Origin: Scortum barcoo
Taxonomy: Eukaryota; Chordata; Actinopteri; Centrarchiformes; Terapontidae
DNA length: 64,000 nucleotides
Reading direction: 5' to 3'
Assembly (NCBI GenBank): GCA_023238725.1
Contig: CM041538.1
Coordinates: forward strand, 6,485,880-6,549,879
Below are positions 1 to 12,834 of this stretch, in pieces. Position numbers and translations under genes: made by a program. Every line of letters starts with the position of its first letter. Position 1 is the first letter of the stretch. Below the pieces are notes generated by a model. The model saw only the letters and a list, made by a program, of their open reading frames with translations, was not told where the DNA came from and searched no databases.

Positions 1-3000
1 TTGTTTTTAGGTTTATATGGTATTGGAAATGTCTGTATGCTGTGCTGAATCCACAAAAGGGCATTGGAAAGAATCACGATTTTTGCACTGAATATAAAAA
101 GACACTGGTGTTTATAAAGGAAATTATGCTACTGTTTGTTGCTTAGTTCAAGGGAAGTCTTCGCTACCATTGTCATTATTTGCATCTCAAAAATTTTTAT
201 CCTAATGTTTACAAGGTGAGAAGCTGAAGCTGTTATGGGTGTGTATCATATTTGTAATTCTGTGTGTTTATTCATGTGTTGCAATGTTGGACTGATCAGA
301 CCAGGCTAGATGGGCAGCTCTCTGAGATTAACTAACCTGTAAAAATAGCTTGTTATTATTATATCAAAAGACGTTGAAATTACACCCCACTGGTCTGATT
401 TGGACTAAACAAAGAGGGGAACAGAGGTATTAGCTAATAACCATGTTCACCAGTAGCACAACACCATCCACTGTTAAAATAAGGACAAGTCCTTGGCTGT
501 CCCAACAACAACTTAGAACTGAAGAAGGTTTTTGAACAGTGGAGCATCATCTGTAAAAAAAAATGTATGCAGTAACGTCATTGCCTCCAGACTTCTTAAG
601 GAGATTGCAATTGGGGACAACCTTTAGTTGGTTTTATAGCAGGATTTGCAAAGTAGCATTTGTTAAAGGCACTGTCAGATTTTGGGAAATATGTTTTTAC
701 TTTCATGCAAAGTTACATAAGAGAACTAATACTGTGTGGAGCTGGAGCCAGGAGATGATTAGCTTAGCTCAGCATAAAGATGTAAAACAGGTTGTAGGAG
801 GAGTAGTGCAATTATTTCTTGTCAAACAACTGTTTATCCTTTTATCCGGCAGTTTCGTGCAGCGTCTTTGCTGGTTGCTCGCCAACAATGACAACAAGAC
901 TCTGGCAAGTCACTGGTCCTAATTTTTGTTCGCTAAGAAATGATAACAGCACATAACTGAACAAGTAGGTCACCATGAAGGTTCAGTCTTGACAGTGGGA
1001 TAGCTGTGAGCCAAAAGCTTTAGAGAACTTAGAGTTTTAGGTTTCCTATCACAGATGTGTCCTTCAAAAGTAAAGGATAAACCTACTCACCGTCCTCATG
1101 CTCAAGTATGTGGCCAACATGCATGGGAGGTACTTAGAAAAGGGGACAAAAATGTTGAAAAGAAGAAGGCCTAAAGCTTCTGGAAAAGCTAACAATGAAC
1201 CTTCATTTAAGAACTTTTTGTCATAGACCACAAATGGCCATTTATACATATCTGTTTGTGCATGGATTAAACATATCCTCCCCAAAAGCGAATATTTGTC
1301 CATCAGTAAGATTTAAAGATGCTGGTAGGCTGATATTTTTATTTAGAAAAGGCTTTGCTTGCTGTTTCTCCCTGCTTCCCGTCTTTATGCTAAGCTAAGC
1401 TAATCGCCTCCTGGCTCCAAATCCATATGTAGCCTCCTCATCTCATCAACGATGGCCCTGAAGAAGAACAGGCATATTTCTTTAAGAACTGTGTATTTTA
1501 CATGCATACAGTATACTCTCATTCGTCATATCAGCAGTATTGATTTCTGTTGTTTTCAGTCACAACATATAGAATTAGTTATGCTTGCCTTACATTAAAG
1601 CCCATGTATCCTGGTCTACAGACGGAGTCAGTAGTACACTGACAGATTTCAGGACCCCTCACCTCCATCTACTGTCATGGGCCCCAAACCTCCTAGCAGC
1701 GCCCCTGGAGGACAGTATATACTCCTGTACTCTCTGTGAAAACCTCAGCACACTTTCAGTGCCTCTGAACAATGTTGCCAATATACCACTGACTGACTGA
1801 ATGGTTGCCTGGTCTCATATACTGATTTCTGAGGCTGTGTGTTGTGTGTGTGTGTGTGTTTTCTGACAGATGAATAAACGTGCAGATGATATTAATAACC
1901 AAGCTGAGTTGATGATTATTACAGTGAATGTGTGTCTGTCATGTGTTCTCTTCCACGGCTCCGCTCCGAGGGAAATAACCGATCTGTTCGCTGTTATTGG
2001 CTCACAGGGAGGAGACGCCCTGCATAGCCTAGTTTCCGCTGCACTGATAGCCAAGCTCTACTCCTTCTTCTTGAAATTGCTTCTGCCAAGAAAGCTGTTC
2101 TTGTGCCCCTGGTAGTTTGTTTGTTTGTCAGCAGGATACAACACAAAGCGTACAAACAGATTGCCTGAAATGTGGTGCTCTGGCCTCAGGTTTAAGTTAG
2201 TTTTTGGTGAGGATCCACAAACTTGGATTTCTGCCACTGGATGGCTCTTTTTTATTTGCAACTTTGAAATCAGAGCTTGAACTGGGCAAGTACTCTGCAG
2301 TGTGGACTACAAGCACCTTCAGTATCTGTCCTTATGGCTCACTACTGCCACTTTTTAAAGAATGCATGTAGGTCGTAATGGTGTAGTCATTGTAAGTGTT
2401 GTGGAAAAATTGGCCCATATGCTACTCACACCAGCAATGAGAGGAGGCTGAAATGTGCAGCTGTAAAAAGTACGAATGTTTAGTCACAGAGCTGCTGGAT
2501 ATACAATACATTTATTATATCTGAATAAATAAAACATTTCTGCTCAATATGCTCTGTTCATAAATGTTCTGTTATCAGGGGTGCACTTTACTCACTTATA
2601 CTTCATATTACATGCAGTTTCTTGACTTTGATATTAATAACTCTGCACAATTCATGTCCTCCAATGCTGCAGGTGCATTGCTGCTGGTTTAGAATACAGC
2701 ACTTGTTTTATTCAATTTTAAGCACTGCAACTGGCAAATAAACAGACTCAAGCACAGTTTTCTGCTCAGCCATGTGGCACCAGCTCACAATGTTGCATCT
2801 GCCATTGTGGTCCAGAAAGAGCCTTTGCTTCAAACAGACAGTTCAAGTAGATGATTGGCAGGTGTCTCTTTCAATCAGACATCATAATAAAGCCTTCCTA
2901 TAGAGCTAATTGGACAAACACTCAACCGCTCTGGGCTTTCGTTGGCTCTGATTTGTTAACTGGAAAAATGTGGCTGTTGCTCTGGATGCAATTCTTTTCT

Positions 3001-4234
3001 TGAGCTGTCCAATGAAATGTATCCAGACAAATTTATGGCCAGAAACAGGACATGCAGTTGATCAACTATATTACCATTATACAGTATGTTGTATATAAGA
3101 AAAAAGATGCTTGTCTGAGAGCATATTCACATCTAGTCTATGTATTTCTTGAGAAGTTTGTAGAGACATCCAGTAGCACCATCATGTCACAGTGAGGAAA
3201 GCACAGGTGTCACTGTAACATTGAGGACGGCCAGCATTCACTATACCATGACCCGGACACAAGGGCAGCTAAATTTACTAGATATATACTAAGGAAAAAG
3301 TAACTTACTGTCCCATGTAGTTTATCTTGGATTCAAAAGTCCTTTACATGTCACAGGAGTGATGTCTACAGACTCAATAAGAACTGAATCCTGTAATAAC
3401 TGATTCCTTTTTAACAACTGGGACACTAAAAAGACGTATCATTAACCTTTTAAGATGATATAGCAAACTTGTTAGCAAATAGTGGCTTATTTACACATCC
3501 AGTAATCCAACAGTTTCTTTCAGAGTTGTGTTTCTTTGTAAGTTCAATATTCACTCTTTTTTAACTCCATTTTTGGCCTCCACCAACTTCTAATGTTGCC
3601 CAATGTTTGCCCCTCATGTGAAAAAAACAAAAAAACAAACAACAAACAGAAGGTCATTTAAAAGCTTCTACTGGTGTCCTGGAGGTCTTTTCAGTATTCC
3701 CAAACATCCCTAGAGATGTTTCCCATCCGCCAACATCTTTGATCTTTATTTTGATTCCGAAACAGAGGCTAATACATGAGGCTGAACTGAGGCTAGTTCT
3801 TCAGCAACAAAATGATCTATTATGTTCACCAACCAATCGCTAATTTTCTCCGCCTGCTGTTTGATGCAGAGCAGGTAAGGCACAGAGGATTTTTATAGCT
3901 TATTTGCTGACAACAGCAGCCTGCTGTGGCCGGAAACGACACTATGAAAGCAGCAGAGAGAGAGTGAACCGAGACAGTGAAGTTGTGGGTTGGATGGCTA
4001 AAAAGATATGTTCTTACCATACATGCTTTCTTTTAGGCACATTTCAGTGTTTTGCGTAGTGGCCCCTTATTTCTTCACATGAGCTACTAAAGAGGTTCGA
4101 CAACCACAAACACATGCCCAGTCCCCAAGTTCCAGTCTGGGTCAGCCAGGCAAACAGTTGTTTAGACATTAGACATTTATGAGGAAGTGATGACCCCTGT
4201 GTGGAAACTAGATTTTTCCTGGAAGAGACACAGG

Positions 4235-4307
<73 letters not shown>

Positions 4308-4700
4308 CAGACAGGGCCAGTATATTTTGGCTTCATATGAAAGACAGCTGTAGATGTCCGATTATGTCTCAGACAGCCTGGGGACATGCAACAGTGGTCT
4401 TTGTTCCACTGTTATGACAGGGCAGCAGAGGAAAGGAAGGGATATGTTTCAAAAACAGGAAATCAATCAGCGAGTGGATGCAAAATGCCCAGTCACTACC
4501 TGCATGGTGCCCTTAGAGCTGAATTAATGTGTCTATGCTGTGTATTTCTGAACAATAGAGGCCGAATGTGATCCTATAAAGTGCTGAAGTTCAGGAGTCT
4601 GAGCCCAGAAGATTTCTCAGCAGCCTTTGCTACTGATTACTCTGATTGTGTATAATAATCAGCCATGACGTTTGCTGGTAAAGAAAAAAAGATCAGTTGA
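1..4700. other. Intergenic stretch with scattered repeats, no gene recognised
   Basis: No splice-consistent exon series or recognisable protein is seen. Open frames of 60-120 codons occur, but they look like chance and carry no domain. Around 740-790 and again, in opposite orientation, around 1375-1430 there is the block AGCTTAGC...AGCATAAAGA, which resembles a very common teleost interspersed repeat; a related piece lies near 62,080-62,120. A short TG run is at about 1,843-1,860 and an A-rich run at about 3,620-3,650. The far left could belong to the 3' region of a gene outside the window; nothing seen here proves it. Confidence 0.5.
4237..4304. repeat. Compound (CA)n(GA)n microsatellite
   Basis: About 15 CA units run directly into about 19 GA units with no interruption. 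This is a compound dinucleotide microsatellite, not a coding feature; the open frames over it encode only alternating residues. Confidence 0.97.
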
Positions 4701-4746
4701 AATAAAAACAGCTAAAACAACAAAGCCACTGTGGTTACAGTCCCAG

Positions 4747-4752
4747 TTTATT
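4747..4752 (-). other. Candidate polyadenylation signal for the RNF14-like gene
   Basis: AATAAA is read on the minus strand in a T/A-rich context that looks like the end of a 3' UTR. It lies about 1.6 kb beyond the RNF14-like stop codon. If used, the 3' UTR would include the hAT-like MITE and the SINE at 5.15-5.87 kb. Closer weak signals cannot be excluded, so the assignment is an inference. Confidence 0.35.
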
Positions 4753-4990
4753 GAAAATATTACATCTTTACAATTTCAAAGCTTTCTTTTGCCTCATAGC
4801 TTTAAATAACAGTGCAATACATTTCTTTCTCTCTCCGTTAACTTATAACTTAAATTCATTTTGCATACCCCCCTGCAATTTGTACACCTTTACAACAGGC
4901 TTGTTGTAAAGGCTTGTGTTTGTTTGTTTTTCTGTTTCATTCCTGAAAGACTGTACGGAACTGCTACTCCGAAATTTCCCCCAGTATAAA

Positions 4991-5028
4991 CTGTCTGTCT
5001 GTCTGTCTGTCTGCCTGCCTGCCTGCCT
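4991..5028. repeat. (CTGT)n(CTGC)n microsatellite
   Basis: About five CTGT units are followed by four CTGC units, a simple tetranucleotide repeat with an internal variant. It lies in the proposed 3' UTR of the RNF14-like gene. Confidence 0.95.
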
Positions 5029-5150
5029 GGCACAGCTAAAACTCTTGCAGAGCAATTCATGAGATGCTGTAATGATATCTTGAGATAAAATCCTTTCTGA
5101 AAATACAGCTACATTACAGAAAAGACAGTTGAAGGGTTTTCCCTCTGTAT

Positions 5151-5470
5151 TGGAGCTGCAACATTTAGTCAAGTAATCAATTAGTCAATCAACAGGAAAA
5201 TGAACTGCGACAATTTTGACACTCAATTTAATGTTTCACTCATTTTTAAGCAAATTTTGGCCTCTACAATGTGAATATTTTTCTTAGTCTATGTTGCATT
5301 AAATGGCATATGTTTAAGGTCTGGACTGTTGGCTAAATAAAGATATTCACATATGTCATCACCGGGAACTCACAATGGGCAATTTTTTTTTAATTTGCTG
5401 ACCAAACGACTAATCAATTAAGTGAAGGAGCGATTGGTAGATTAATCAAAAATGATCATTTGCAGCCCCA
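5151..5470. mobile_element. hAT-type non-autonomous element (MITE)
   Basis: The two ends are inverted: the left begins TGGAGCTGCAA and the right, read on the other strand, begins TGGGGCTGCAA. Both continue into TAATCAATTAGT-like sequence. This arrangement is typical of the abundant teleost hAT-like MITEs. There is no transposase frame. I cannot see a clean 8-bp target duplication, so the ends may be degraded. Confidence 0.6.
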
Positions 5471-5498
5471 CTAAATACAGTAATCATATCCAGGGAGG

Positions 5499-5867
5499 GG
5501 CGGCACAGTGGTGTAGTGGTTAGCACTGTTGCGCCTCACAGCAAGAGGGTTCAATCCCTGGTTGACACAGGCCCTTCTGTGTGGAGTTGCATGCATGTTC
5601 TCCCTGTGCCTGCGTGGGTTCTCTCTGGGTACTCCAGCTTCCTCCCACAATCCAAAGACATGCAGGTTAATTGACAACTCCAAATTGCCCCTAGGTGTGA
5701 ATGTGAGTGTGAATGGTTGTCTGTCCTTCAGTGTGAGCCCTGTGACTGACTGGTCCAGTCCAGGTTGTACCCTGCCTCTCGCCCAATGATAGCTGGGACA
5801 GGCTCCAGCACCCCTGCAACCCTGTGTGTTTGCTCAGGATAAGTGGGTTTAGAAAATGAATGAATGA
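5499..5867 (+). mobile_element. tRNA-derived SINE with target-site duplication
   Basis: The element opens GGCGGCACAGTGGTGTAGTGG, in which TGGTGTAGTGG fits a pol III A box. GGTTCAATCCC about 45 bp further on fits a B box. A conserved fish body follows and the 3' end is (TGAA)n. It is flanked by a perfect 13-bp direct repeat, ATATCCAGGGAGG, at 5,486-5,498 and 5,868-5,880. That is a clear target-site duplication from LINE-driven insertion. Orientation is plus, opposite to the surrounding RNF14-like gene. Confidence 0.85.
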
Positions 5868-6385
5868 ATATCCAGGGAGGAAGTGTGACTGATTCAAAAA
5901 GGCACATGATTTTAGATTATTCACCTTTACATCCAGAGCAGCATAACAGGTTTCTCTAATGCTGTGCGTGATGACTAAGTACTGAATGACGAAGCAAAAT
6001 ACATTTCTTGACAGAACCAAAGAGGATCTCTTTGGAAGTTACTTGGGAGTGCCCAAGCTGTTTAACACTCATTATTTAGCTCCCCCTACTGGTCAGAGTG
6101 TAGTTTGACACCTTGTTCTCATTTTGTGAATGATTGTAAAGCTGCGGGAGTAATCAGTGACACAAAGATTTTAAATGTGTAAAACTGAGATTTCTGTCAG
6201 AGAAGTGTCCTTTTTTTCCACGTCTGCACCTTTTTCTAAACTCTGTATTTATGTGCATTATCAAGTGTCTGTTGAAAGTGCACAAATACAGGAGAATACG
6301 TGCAAAATATATTGACTTCATTACCTCCATGGCAGGTCGCCAGTGGCGGGCAGTAAAGGTTGCTGAAAGATTAGGTCTGGTCATA

Positions 6386-8695
6386 TTAGCGTGTGCAGGT
6401 GCCTTCCTCAAAGTGTTTGCCTGCACTCATGGATGTCAGTATGGCGAGACAGGCCCAACAGAACTGCCGCCAGCACTGAGAACACGTCATCATGTTGCAA
6501 CCTCCGTTCTTCTGCAACACAAAACACAAAGACATGTATTAGCAGCGACGCACTGGTCTAAAACAGTCCAACGGTGGTCTGTGCTTGTGAGCTCTTGTGC
6601 AGCTTGGTAAATAAGAGCTGACAGATGAACACATGACTACCTGTATTCTGCAGAAGCAGTGAGGACAGTACTTGATGTTGAGCATTATCCAGTCCTCACT
6701 CAGAATCGCCTCCATAGTGACCTGCAATGCCTGGCGGCCGTATCTGCTCTCCAGGAGGCGCTTCCTCTGCATACTGCCGCTGCTGTAGTCGTCCCACAGA
6801 GCCTTCATCCCCTCTGAGACACACAGAGCGACACAGAGTGACGCCTCAGACACGCATCAAGACACACCTGCACATCTGAGCATTCAACCCAGGAAACAGG
6901 GCTGTGATCATTGTACTGTAATCATCATCAAGATTATTATCAAAAATATCAAAAATCAAAAATATCAACCAATCATATCATTTGCTTCCACTTAGACAGT
7001 CGTCCCTCTCTGATCACTGCTACATAAAATATATGTATTGCTTGGAATAAATTATTGTTTGCTAAGAAATTAAAAGAGTCTTCATCTGTTATTTATTCAT
7101 TTAATAGTTATAGTGAATATTTGCTAATAATAAAACAATAGTTTACCTGCAACACCAAGTTGTTATGGAAGTTTATCTACGCAGAAAAAAGTGGGAGGAA
7201 GAGCTGAATACTTTTTAAGTTATAAGCGCAGAAATTGTTGCAGCTCTTGTTATACATACCAAGCTAAAGCTTCCGCATGAAAGCAGTGCAGTTCCTATAA
7301 TGTAATTTTAATATAGAGCACAGTTCTTGTAAGTGTGGCTACAGTTCACAGCCATTTATATTATTCATTGGTCTGCCAGGTACTTTTTCAATGAATCAGT
7401 TATTTTTTTGGTGTATGAAAGGTCAGAAAAATGTGAATAAAATTTCCAATGTGACGTGTTAAAATGTCTATTTTGCATGACTAACATCCCAAAACCCAAA
7501 GATTTTAAATTTATATTCACAGCAGATAAGAATAGCAGCAAACCCTCACAACTGAAAGCTTGTATACGTGACGCATTTTCACTTAAAAAATGGCTGAAAC
7601 GCTGATCATATTAGTTGCTAATTAACATTTGATTGATAGACTAATCAGTTAATTGATGGGTGAAAAATAGCCCTAAACCACCAAAATGCTGACAGGTTTA
7701 TGCAGAAGTGGAGCAAGACATGAGACTTAAAAGTGGGTCATCTCCTCACTGCTTCCTCTGCTTCTTTCTTTTAAGTACTTTTTTCCTGTTCCTTTTAAAC
7801 AAAAAAAGGTTCAGTATAGGTGTAAAATCTTCACAACTCTTCCTGTTGTCCTACTTACAGAATATTTCTAACTTAACAGTTCCTTTGTTTCAAACTTTTT
7901 TCTTAAAAGTACTGTCACAGTCATGTTGTGATGACTTATCCTGTAACACTGAGGCACAACTGTGCTAACAACAAACTGCATGTGCCACTGTCATTTCCAG
8001 ATTTGCAGTTATTTTCAATTTAACATAAAATTATGATTCTCAATAAACAATTCACACGACCATATACTCATAAATACACGTGTACCTTGTGACTGCGGCA
8101 GGTCGACACCACCATGCTCTGCCTGTCTGCGCACGATCTCCCTTCTCTGACAGTCCTCTGCTCCATGGTAGGTCTTTTTGCAGGCGACACAGAAGGCAAA
8201 GCTGCACACAGAGCACATTGCTGCATTGCTGAACTTCTCCAGAATGACAGCCGACCCGCAGGAACGCCGAGGACAGTACGTCACATCTAAGACGAACGGA
8301 AGGAGAGAAGAAGGGACATGAGCAGTTTTTTAATAAACAACATTTCAATAACTGTGAAACAAGTTGTGTCAGATTCTTTAACTTTACAGCTTTATTTGTT
8401 CTCTCATCGCTCTGATGTATGAATGCTTTAAATACACCCTCTGTTTTTCTGGAAATACAAAAGGAACACACCAGGCATGCAGTCCAGAGTATTCTGGAGC
8501 AGGAGACGATCATAGCGGCTGAACAGCTCCTCCCCCACGAGACTCCTCACCTACCACACATTCAAAAAAGAGAAGCAGATAGAGTGTAAAGAGACAGGTA
8601 ATCTAAATTAAAATGCAAAAGATGTCTGCCGGACACATTGGTGTGGGTGTAAATGTCTGCATATAATTGTGAATTTCTCTTGGAGACCAATAAAG

Positions 8696-8785
<90 letters not shown>

Positions 8786-8788
8786 AAG

Positions 8789-8821
<33 letters not shown>

Positions 8822-10544
8822 AAGTAAATAGAAATTTTGTGTGATAAATACCAAAGTCATGTACACAGAAATTTAGAAAGAATCGGCGTTATATAGTTTG
8901 TCCACGAGAGATCAAGAATCAAGTTTGCTTTTACACTGCAAAATGTACCACTCAGGTCAGGGCTGTACCTGCGCAGGTGTAGGGGAGGCAGGGCAGTCCG
9001 TCTCGGGGCAGGTGACACCCTGGACGTTCCCCTCTGTGATCTGGAGCTTGCAGAGCTGGGCCAAGACAAGCCCTGCAGAAGATGTGGCCACAGTCGGGCA
9101 GCCGCACACACTGCTCACCGAGCTGGCCCACAAAGCACACACACCGCAGTCGAACACCGTGGTGGCAAACGCTCTCTGCTTCTGAGCCGCGTCGTGGATC
9201 AGGAGCTGGGACAGGAGGGCTTGCGACGCAGTCAGGCGGATCGGCGCGGGACGCTCGGCTTCCAAAGAGGGTGCAGAGAGGTCATGTGGATCTGAGGCAC
9301 TGCAGCTCTGGTCGTCTGTGAGGCCTGACTCCAGAGTGTGCTGGGCATTCTTTGGATGTGAGAGAGCAGCATTTAATGAGTCCTGCTCATGGTACTGGGC
9401 GCCGCGTTCATCAGAGGGGAGCTCCAGCAGGGCGTGGACGTCCAGGAACCTGAGGGCTTCTTCTTTGAGAAAGTGCACCCAGGTGAAGAGCACCACGGAG
9501 CCGCCAGTGGCCCAGTACAGATCAGTGAGCTGAGCGCTCAGTGCAGAGAGCTGGGGGAGGAGAGGACGGCAGACAGACTGATCTTTATTGACCCTCTGCA
9601 ACTTGCATGCACCCCTCGCTGTGTCTGCGAGGCACACACACTGACAGGCTGTAAATGTGAGCAGTGTCACGTCTGAATGGACCCACATGGCCTGTGCTGA
9701 TTACCTGCGTGTGTGTCAGCCAGCTGCAGGAGAGCGTGAAGGAGGGAGGGGAGGAGGATGGGTAGTCCTCTGGGAGTTCAAAGGTCAGATGCAGAGGTGG
9801 AAGGAATGACATCTCATACTGTCGCAGGGTGTCACCTTAAGGGAGCAAAACGACGACAACATGACCAAAGCTCATTACACGACTCTGGACAATTGAACTT
9901 ATTTATTTACTTACTTTGTTTGTTTTCAACTTTTCTTTATTTTAAACATTGAGTATGTTACTGTGGTACAGTTACGGTAAAAGCCATGAAACAGCCCTGG
10001 GAAGCTGTAGGAGATAACTTTGGAGTGCAGTCTCACAAACATTTTAACAATAATTCTCTAAGGGAACACTGAATCAGCTCAAAGTGTCGAATATATTGGG
10101 CAATTTAAACACACACACACTTAATCAAGTCCATGAAAAGTTCAAGACACTTACACTGCTGGACTTAGTACTTCTTCTACTACTTGCACAAACACTAGGA
10201 ACTATTTTCTCTGTGTAACTCTGGAGTAATTTAATGTCAGAGTCCCTTCAGGGTAACAATTTAACCCTGATGTGTAATAAAACCCATTTCTTCCATAAGC
10301 AGTTCACTGTTTTCCACAGTGACATTGCTCTCGAACTTCATTTCAGCAACTGTTTGTCTGTTAAAAGAGAAAGAGGGCGAGTGTGTTTACCTTCTTTCAG
10401 AGACACAGTGAAGCCCGCAGGCAGCTCCGCGCACACTCGGATTTCTCCGGCGCGCTTCGGCTCTTTCCGGACGAACTCCTCCGGGCCCAGGATACTGAGC
10501 AGGGCGAGCTGCTCGTCTTCCTGCTCCTCCAGGTCCGCGCTCAT
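6386..10544 (-). CDS. rnf14: RNF14-like RBR E3 ubiquitin-protein ligase
   Basis: RNF14-family ligases take ubiquitin from an E2 onto a RING2 cysteine and pass it to substrate. Coding exons (minus): 10391-10544, 9705-9835, 8969-9550, 8472-8550, 8086-8286, 6641-6813, 6386-6511, giving about 481 codons (human RNF14 has 474). All joins are GT-AG and in phase. An RWD domain spans residues ~7-125 (PPLHLTFELPEDYPSSSPPS). RING1 begins near residue 230 (CGVC...GH.FCRAC), the IBR region is ~300-370 (CSVCSFAFCVAC), and RING2 is ~425-460 (YCPHC...GGCNMMTC), with the presumed catalytic Cys in GGCNMMTC. The start was chosen because MSADLEEQEDEQLAL matches the family N-terminus. The C-terminus is shorter than human after KHFEEGTCTR. 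RING1 as given is out of frame between ~9,062 and ~9,144 (see findings). It could be a teleost RNF14 paralogue rather than the orthologue. Confidence 0.88.
7380..7670. mobile_element. Possible decayed hAT-type MITE in an RNF14-like intron
   Basis: The right part carries AGACTAATCAGTTAATTGATGG, like the subterminal sequence of the MITE at 5.15 kb, and the interior has similar A/T-rich text. Clear ends are not visible. It sits in the intron between 6,813 and 8,086. Confidence 0.3.
8693..8821. repeat. (ATCT)n tetranucleotide microsatellite
   Basis: About 30 ATCT units fill roughly 128 bp, broken once near 8,785 (ATCTAAAGTCT). It lies in the intron between the RNF14-like exons 8472-8550 and 8969-9550. 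No spacers separate the units, so it is not a CRISPR array. Confidence 0.98.
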
Positions 10545-10596
10545 ACCTGCGGCCTCACACACTCCCACTGTGTCCTCACACACTGTCACGCGAAAC

Positions 10597-10615
10597 AAAA
10601 AAAAAAAAAAAAAAA
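10597..10615. repeat. Poly(A) tract upstream of the RNF14-like start codon
   Basis: A run of 19 A on the plus strand (poly T for the gene) lies about 50 bp upstream of the start codon, in the presumed 5' UTR or promoter. This is a simple repeat whose length is likely polymorphic. Confidence 0.9.
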
Positions 10616-12413
10616 GTCGAGGAGAGGAGTTTTGTTTCCACTGTAGTTTGGTCTCCTGTCAAAATCCTCTCCGATCACTGTCTGTCCGTCCCCCTGTCTG
10701 CCTCATCCGCGTCTGATGCAAGGCTCCGTGCGCAGCAGCAACCTGCCCACACTGCTGCTCCCTTTACTGTCCGACAGGTAACCATGTGCAGGTGTGGCGT
10801 GCAAACGTGACAACATAACCAACAACAGGGGGTGGTGCCAGGAACATCTGGGCGATGCAGCCAAAACAGACACAAGATAAATAATCAAAGAAAGAAATGT
10901 GAAAAAGAAATGCACACTCAAGTAAATAAGATGAGCGCTGTAAAAATAAACTTTAGTTGAATGTAAATAAGTACATTTACTCAAGTGCTGTACTTACTAT
11001 TTCTACTGCATGCTACTTTTCACTCCGCTGCATTTATTTTAAATAAAACACATGATATTCCAACAGAGATTAAATCCCTGTGGCCCTTGAGCTTTCACTT
11101 CTAAACGTCTCAGATGGTTTCATTCAAACAGCTGGTCAAATTATTATTATTATATTAATATTATTATTGAAAAAGAAAAAAAACATCAATAGAGATCTGT
11201 GAATGTGTTTTTTTCTTCTTCTTTCCTCTCTGTACTCTTAGAGCAGTCTAACACTTAAACATATATAAAGTATAGGTACAGTATTTAGTTCAAACATGCC
11301 CCACCCACAGTGAAATGCTGCTTGGACATTGTTGTATTAATATTAACAATCTAATAATGTCTTATATAGTAATCCATTTGTACTTTTTCTTAAGAAAAAT
11401 GTATGAATACAGAATTTAATGGGGTATTTTGACACTGTTGTACACAAAAAGTTCAGTGTTTGGCTCTTCATTCAGTAGGTTTATTCTACAACTTGTAGAA
11501 AATGTGCCTAGAAGATTACACTGCCAACATCCCATCGAGAAACACATTTTTCATTACACACCATAATACACAAGCAGTTGATGTAATCAAAGGTAAACTG
11601 ATTTTTCTGATGCAAGTGTACATTTGCCCTGAGGGCGGAGCTACAGGGAGGGCGATAAGAGTTACAGCTGGCACTGTTTACTGCTAGAGGGAAGCTCATA
11701 ACCTGACTGATTATTCATTCTGAGTAACATAATAAATGTGCTGCTCAGCACACTGATTTCTTTTTCATATGTGTCTTTATTGGGTGTCAATGCATAAAAT
11801 CCATACATTTAAAAGTAAATTTCACCCGCTTTTATACATTTACTAACAACTCACAACATGAGAAACAACCCAACCCTCCAAATAATCCAACCACCAAGAA
11901 AATGTCAAAAATAAATAAGTAAAGAAAAATAAAAATACATACATAAGTAAATAAATAAATGACAATCATAGGAATAGAGAAGTAAAAGCAGGGCAGTGTG
12001 CAGTTTCATATTTGTAGAAATTTCTGTAGTACTGATGAGGTCATTAAAAGTTCAGCTGGCAGACAGAATTTGAGTAAAGGCTGAATTATGTCAAATTAAA
12101 TTTATAATTGTTCCCCGGGGTGTGGAAGTAGCTGTGTGCTATCATGGCATCATATGGTAAGTCTAGAATAATCATATACATAGCATTACATGACTGTTGG
12201 CAGCATTATGGGTTTATTTCAGTGGACCAGGTTGTTAGGTGAGCACAACCTGATACTGAAACAGTTATAAACAGGATCACATTGTGAACAACAGGCATTA
12301 ATGTGAATCAACAGGCAATGATGTGATGAGAAAGTGACATTATCCTGAATGGTATTGGTTTCAGTAAGAGAATGTCCCAATGTGTTTTGTGTGTTTTCGT
12401 CTATTACAACCAG

Positions 12414-12834
12414 AACATGGACTGGAAGAAGAGAAAGGTGGAAAACGTGCAATATGTCGTGTACCTGATTTCAGAGGGTAACTTTCATCTTTCATCTTTC
12501 AGCTACTTTTCAATCTGTGTAAGATATCAGTAAAGTTTAAGTTCTTTCTTTTTCCCCTTTTCCCACAGTCAAGGCAGCATCTTCAGAGTGAGAGATGCCT
12601 GCCTGTGACGGGATGGTGCAGCACTGAGTCAGAGATACCTTCATAGCCAAATGGGCACAACATTTGTGAAACACATTAATGTTTGAGGACGTTTTCGCAC
12701 ATGTGATTATGTTCTTTTTCATGTGTTTGAATGTGTCTTTCGCGATGTCTCCCAGACAGCAACTCCAGATGCAGCGTGATCCACAACCGTACGTGGAGGG
12801 AGAAGAAACAGCTGGAGATCTGTGTGGCTCAGCA
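12414..12834 (+). other. Unrecognised two-exon candidate
   Basis: A segment at 12,414-12,475 lies between TATTACAACCAG and GTAACT, and a second at 12,757-~12,870 lies between GATGTCTCCCAG and GTCAGT. If spliced, the phase agrees and gives a protein piece such as VENVQYVVYLISEDSNSRCS followed by HNRTWREKKQLEICVAQHDD. I do not recognise it. A second reading frame across the same splice is also open for much of its length, which argues for caution. No upstream start or downstream exon is evident. It may be a remnant exon pair or chance. Confidence 0.2.

Noticed and set aside
563..922. 119-codon open frame on the plus strand
   Set aside because: It overlaps a common interspersed repeat block near 740-790, has no domain and no splice context.
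1870..2115. 81-codon plus-strand frame and its 79-codon antisense partner
   Set aside because: Neither has a recognisable domain, and both are open, which argues for low stop density by chance.
8693..8821. Regular array that could suggest a repeat-spacer structure
   Set aside because: It is a pure ATCT microsatellite with no spacers, in an intron of a vertebrate gene.
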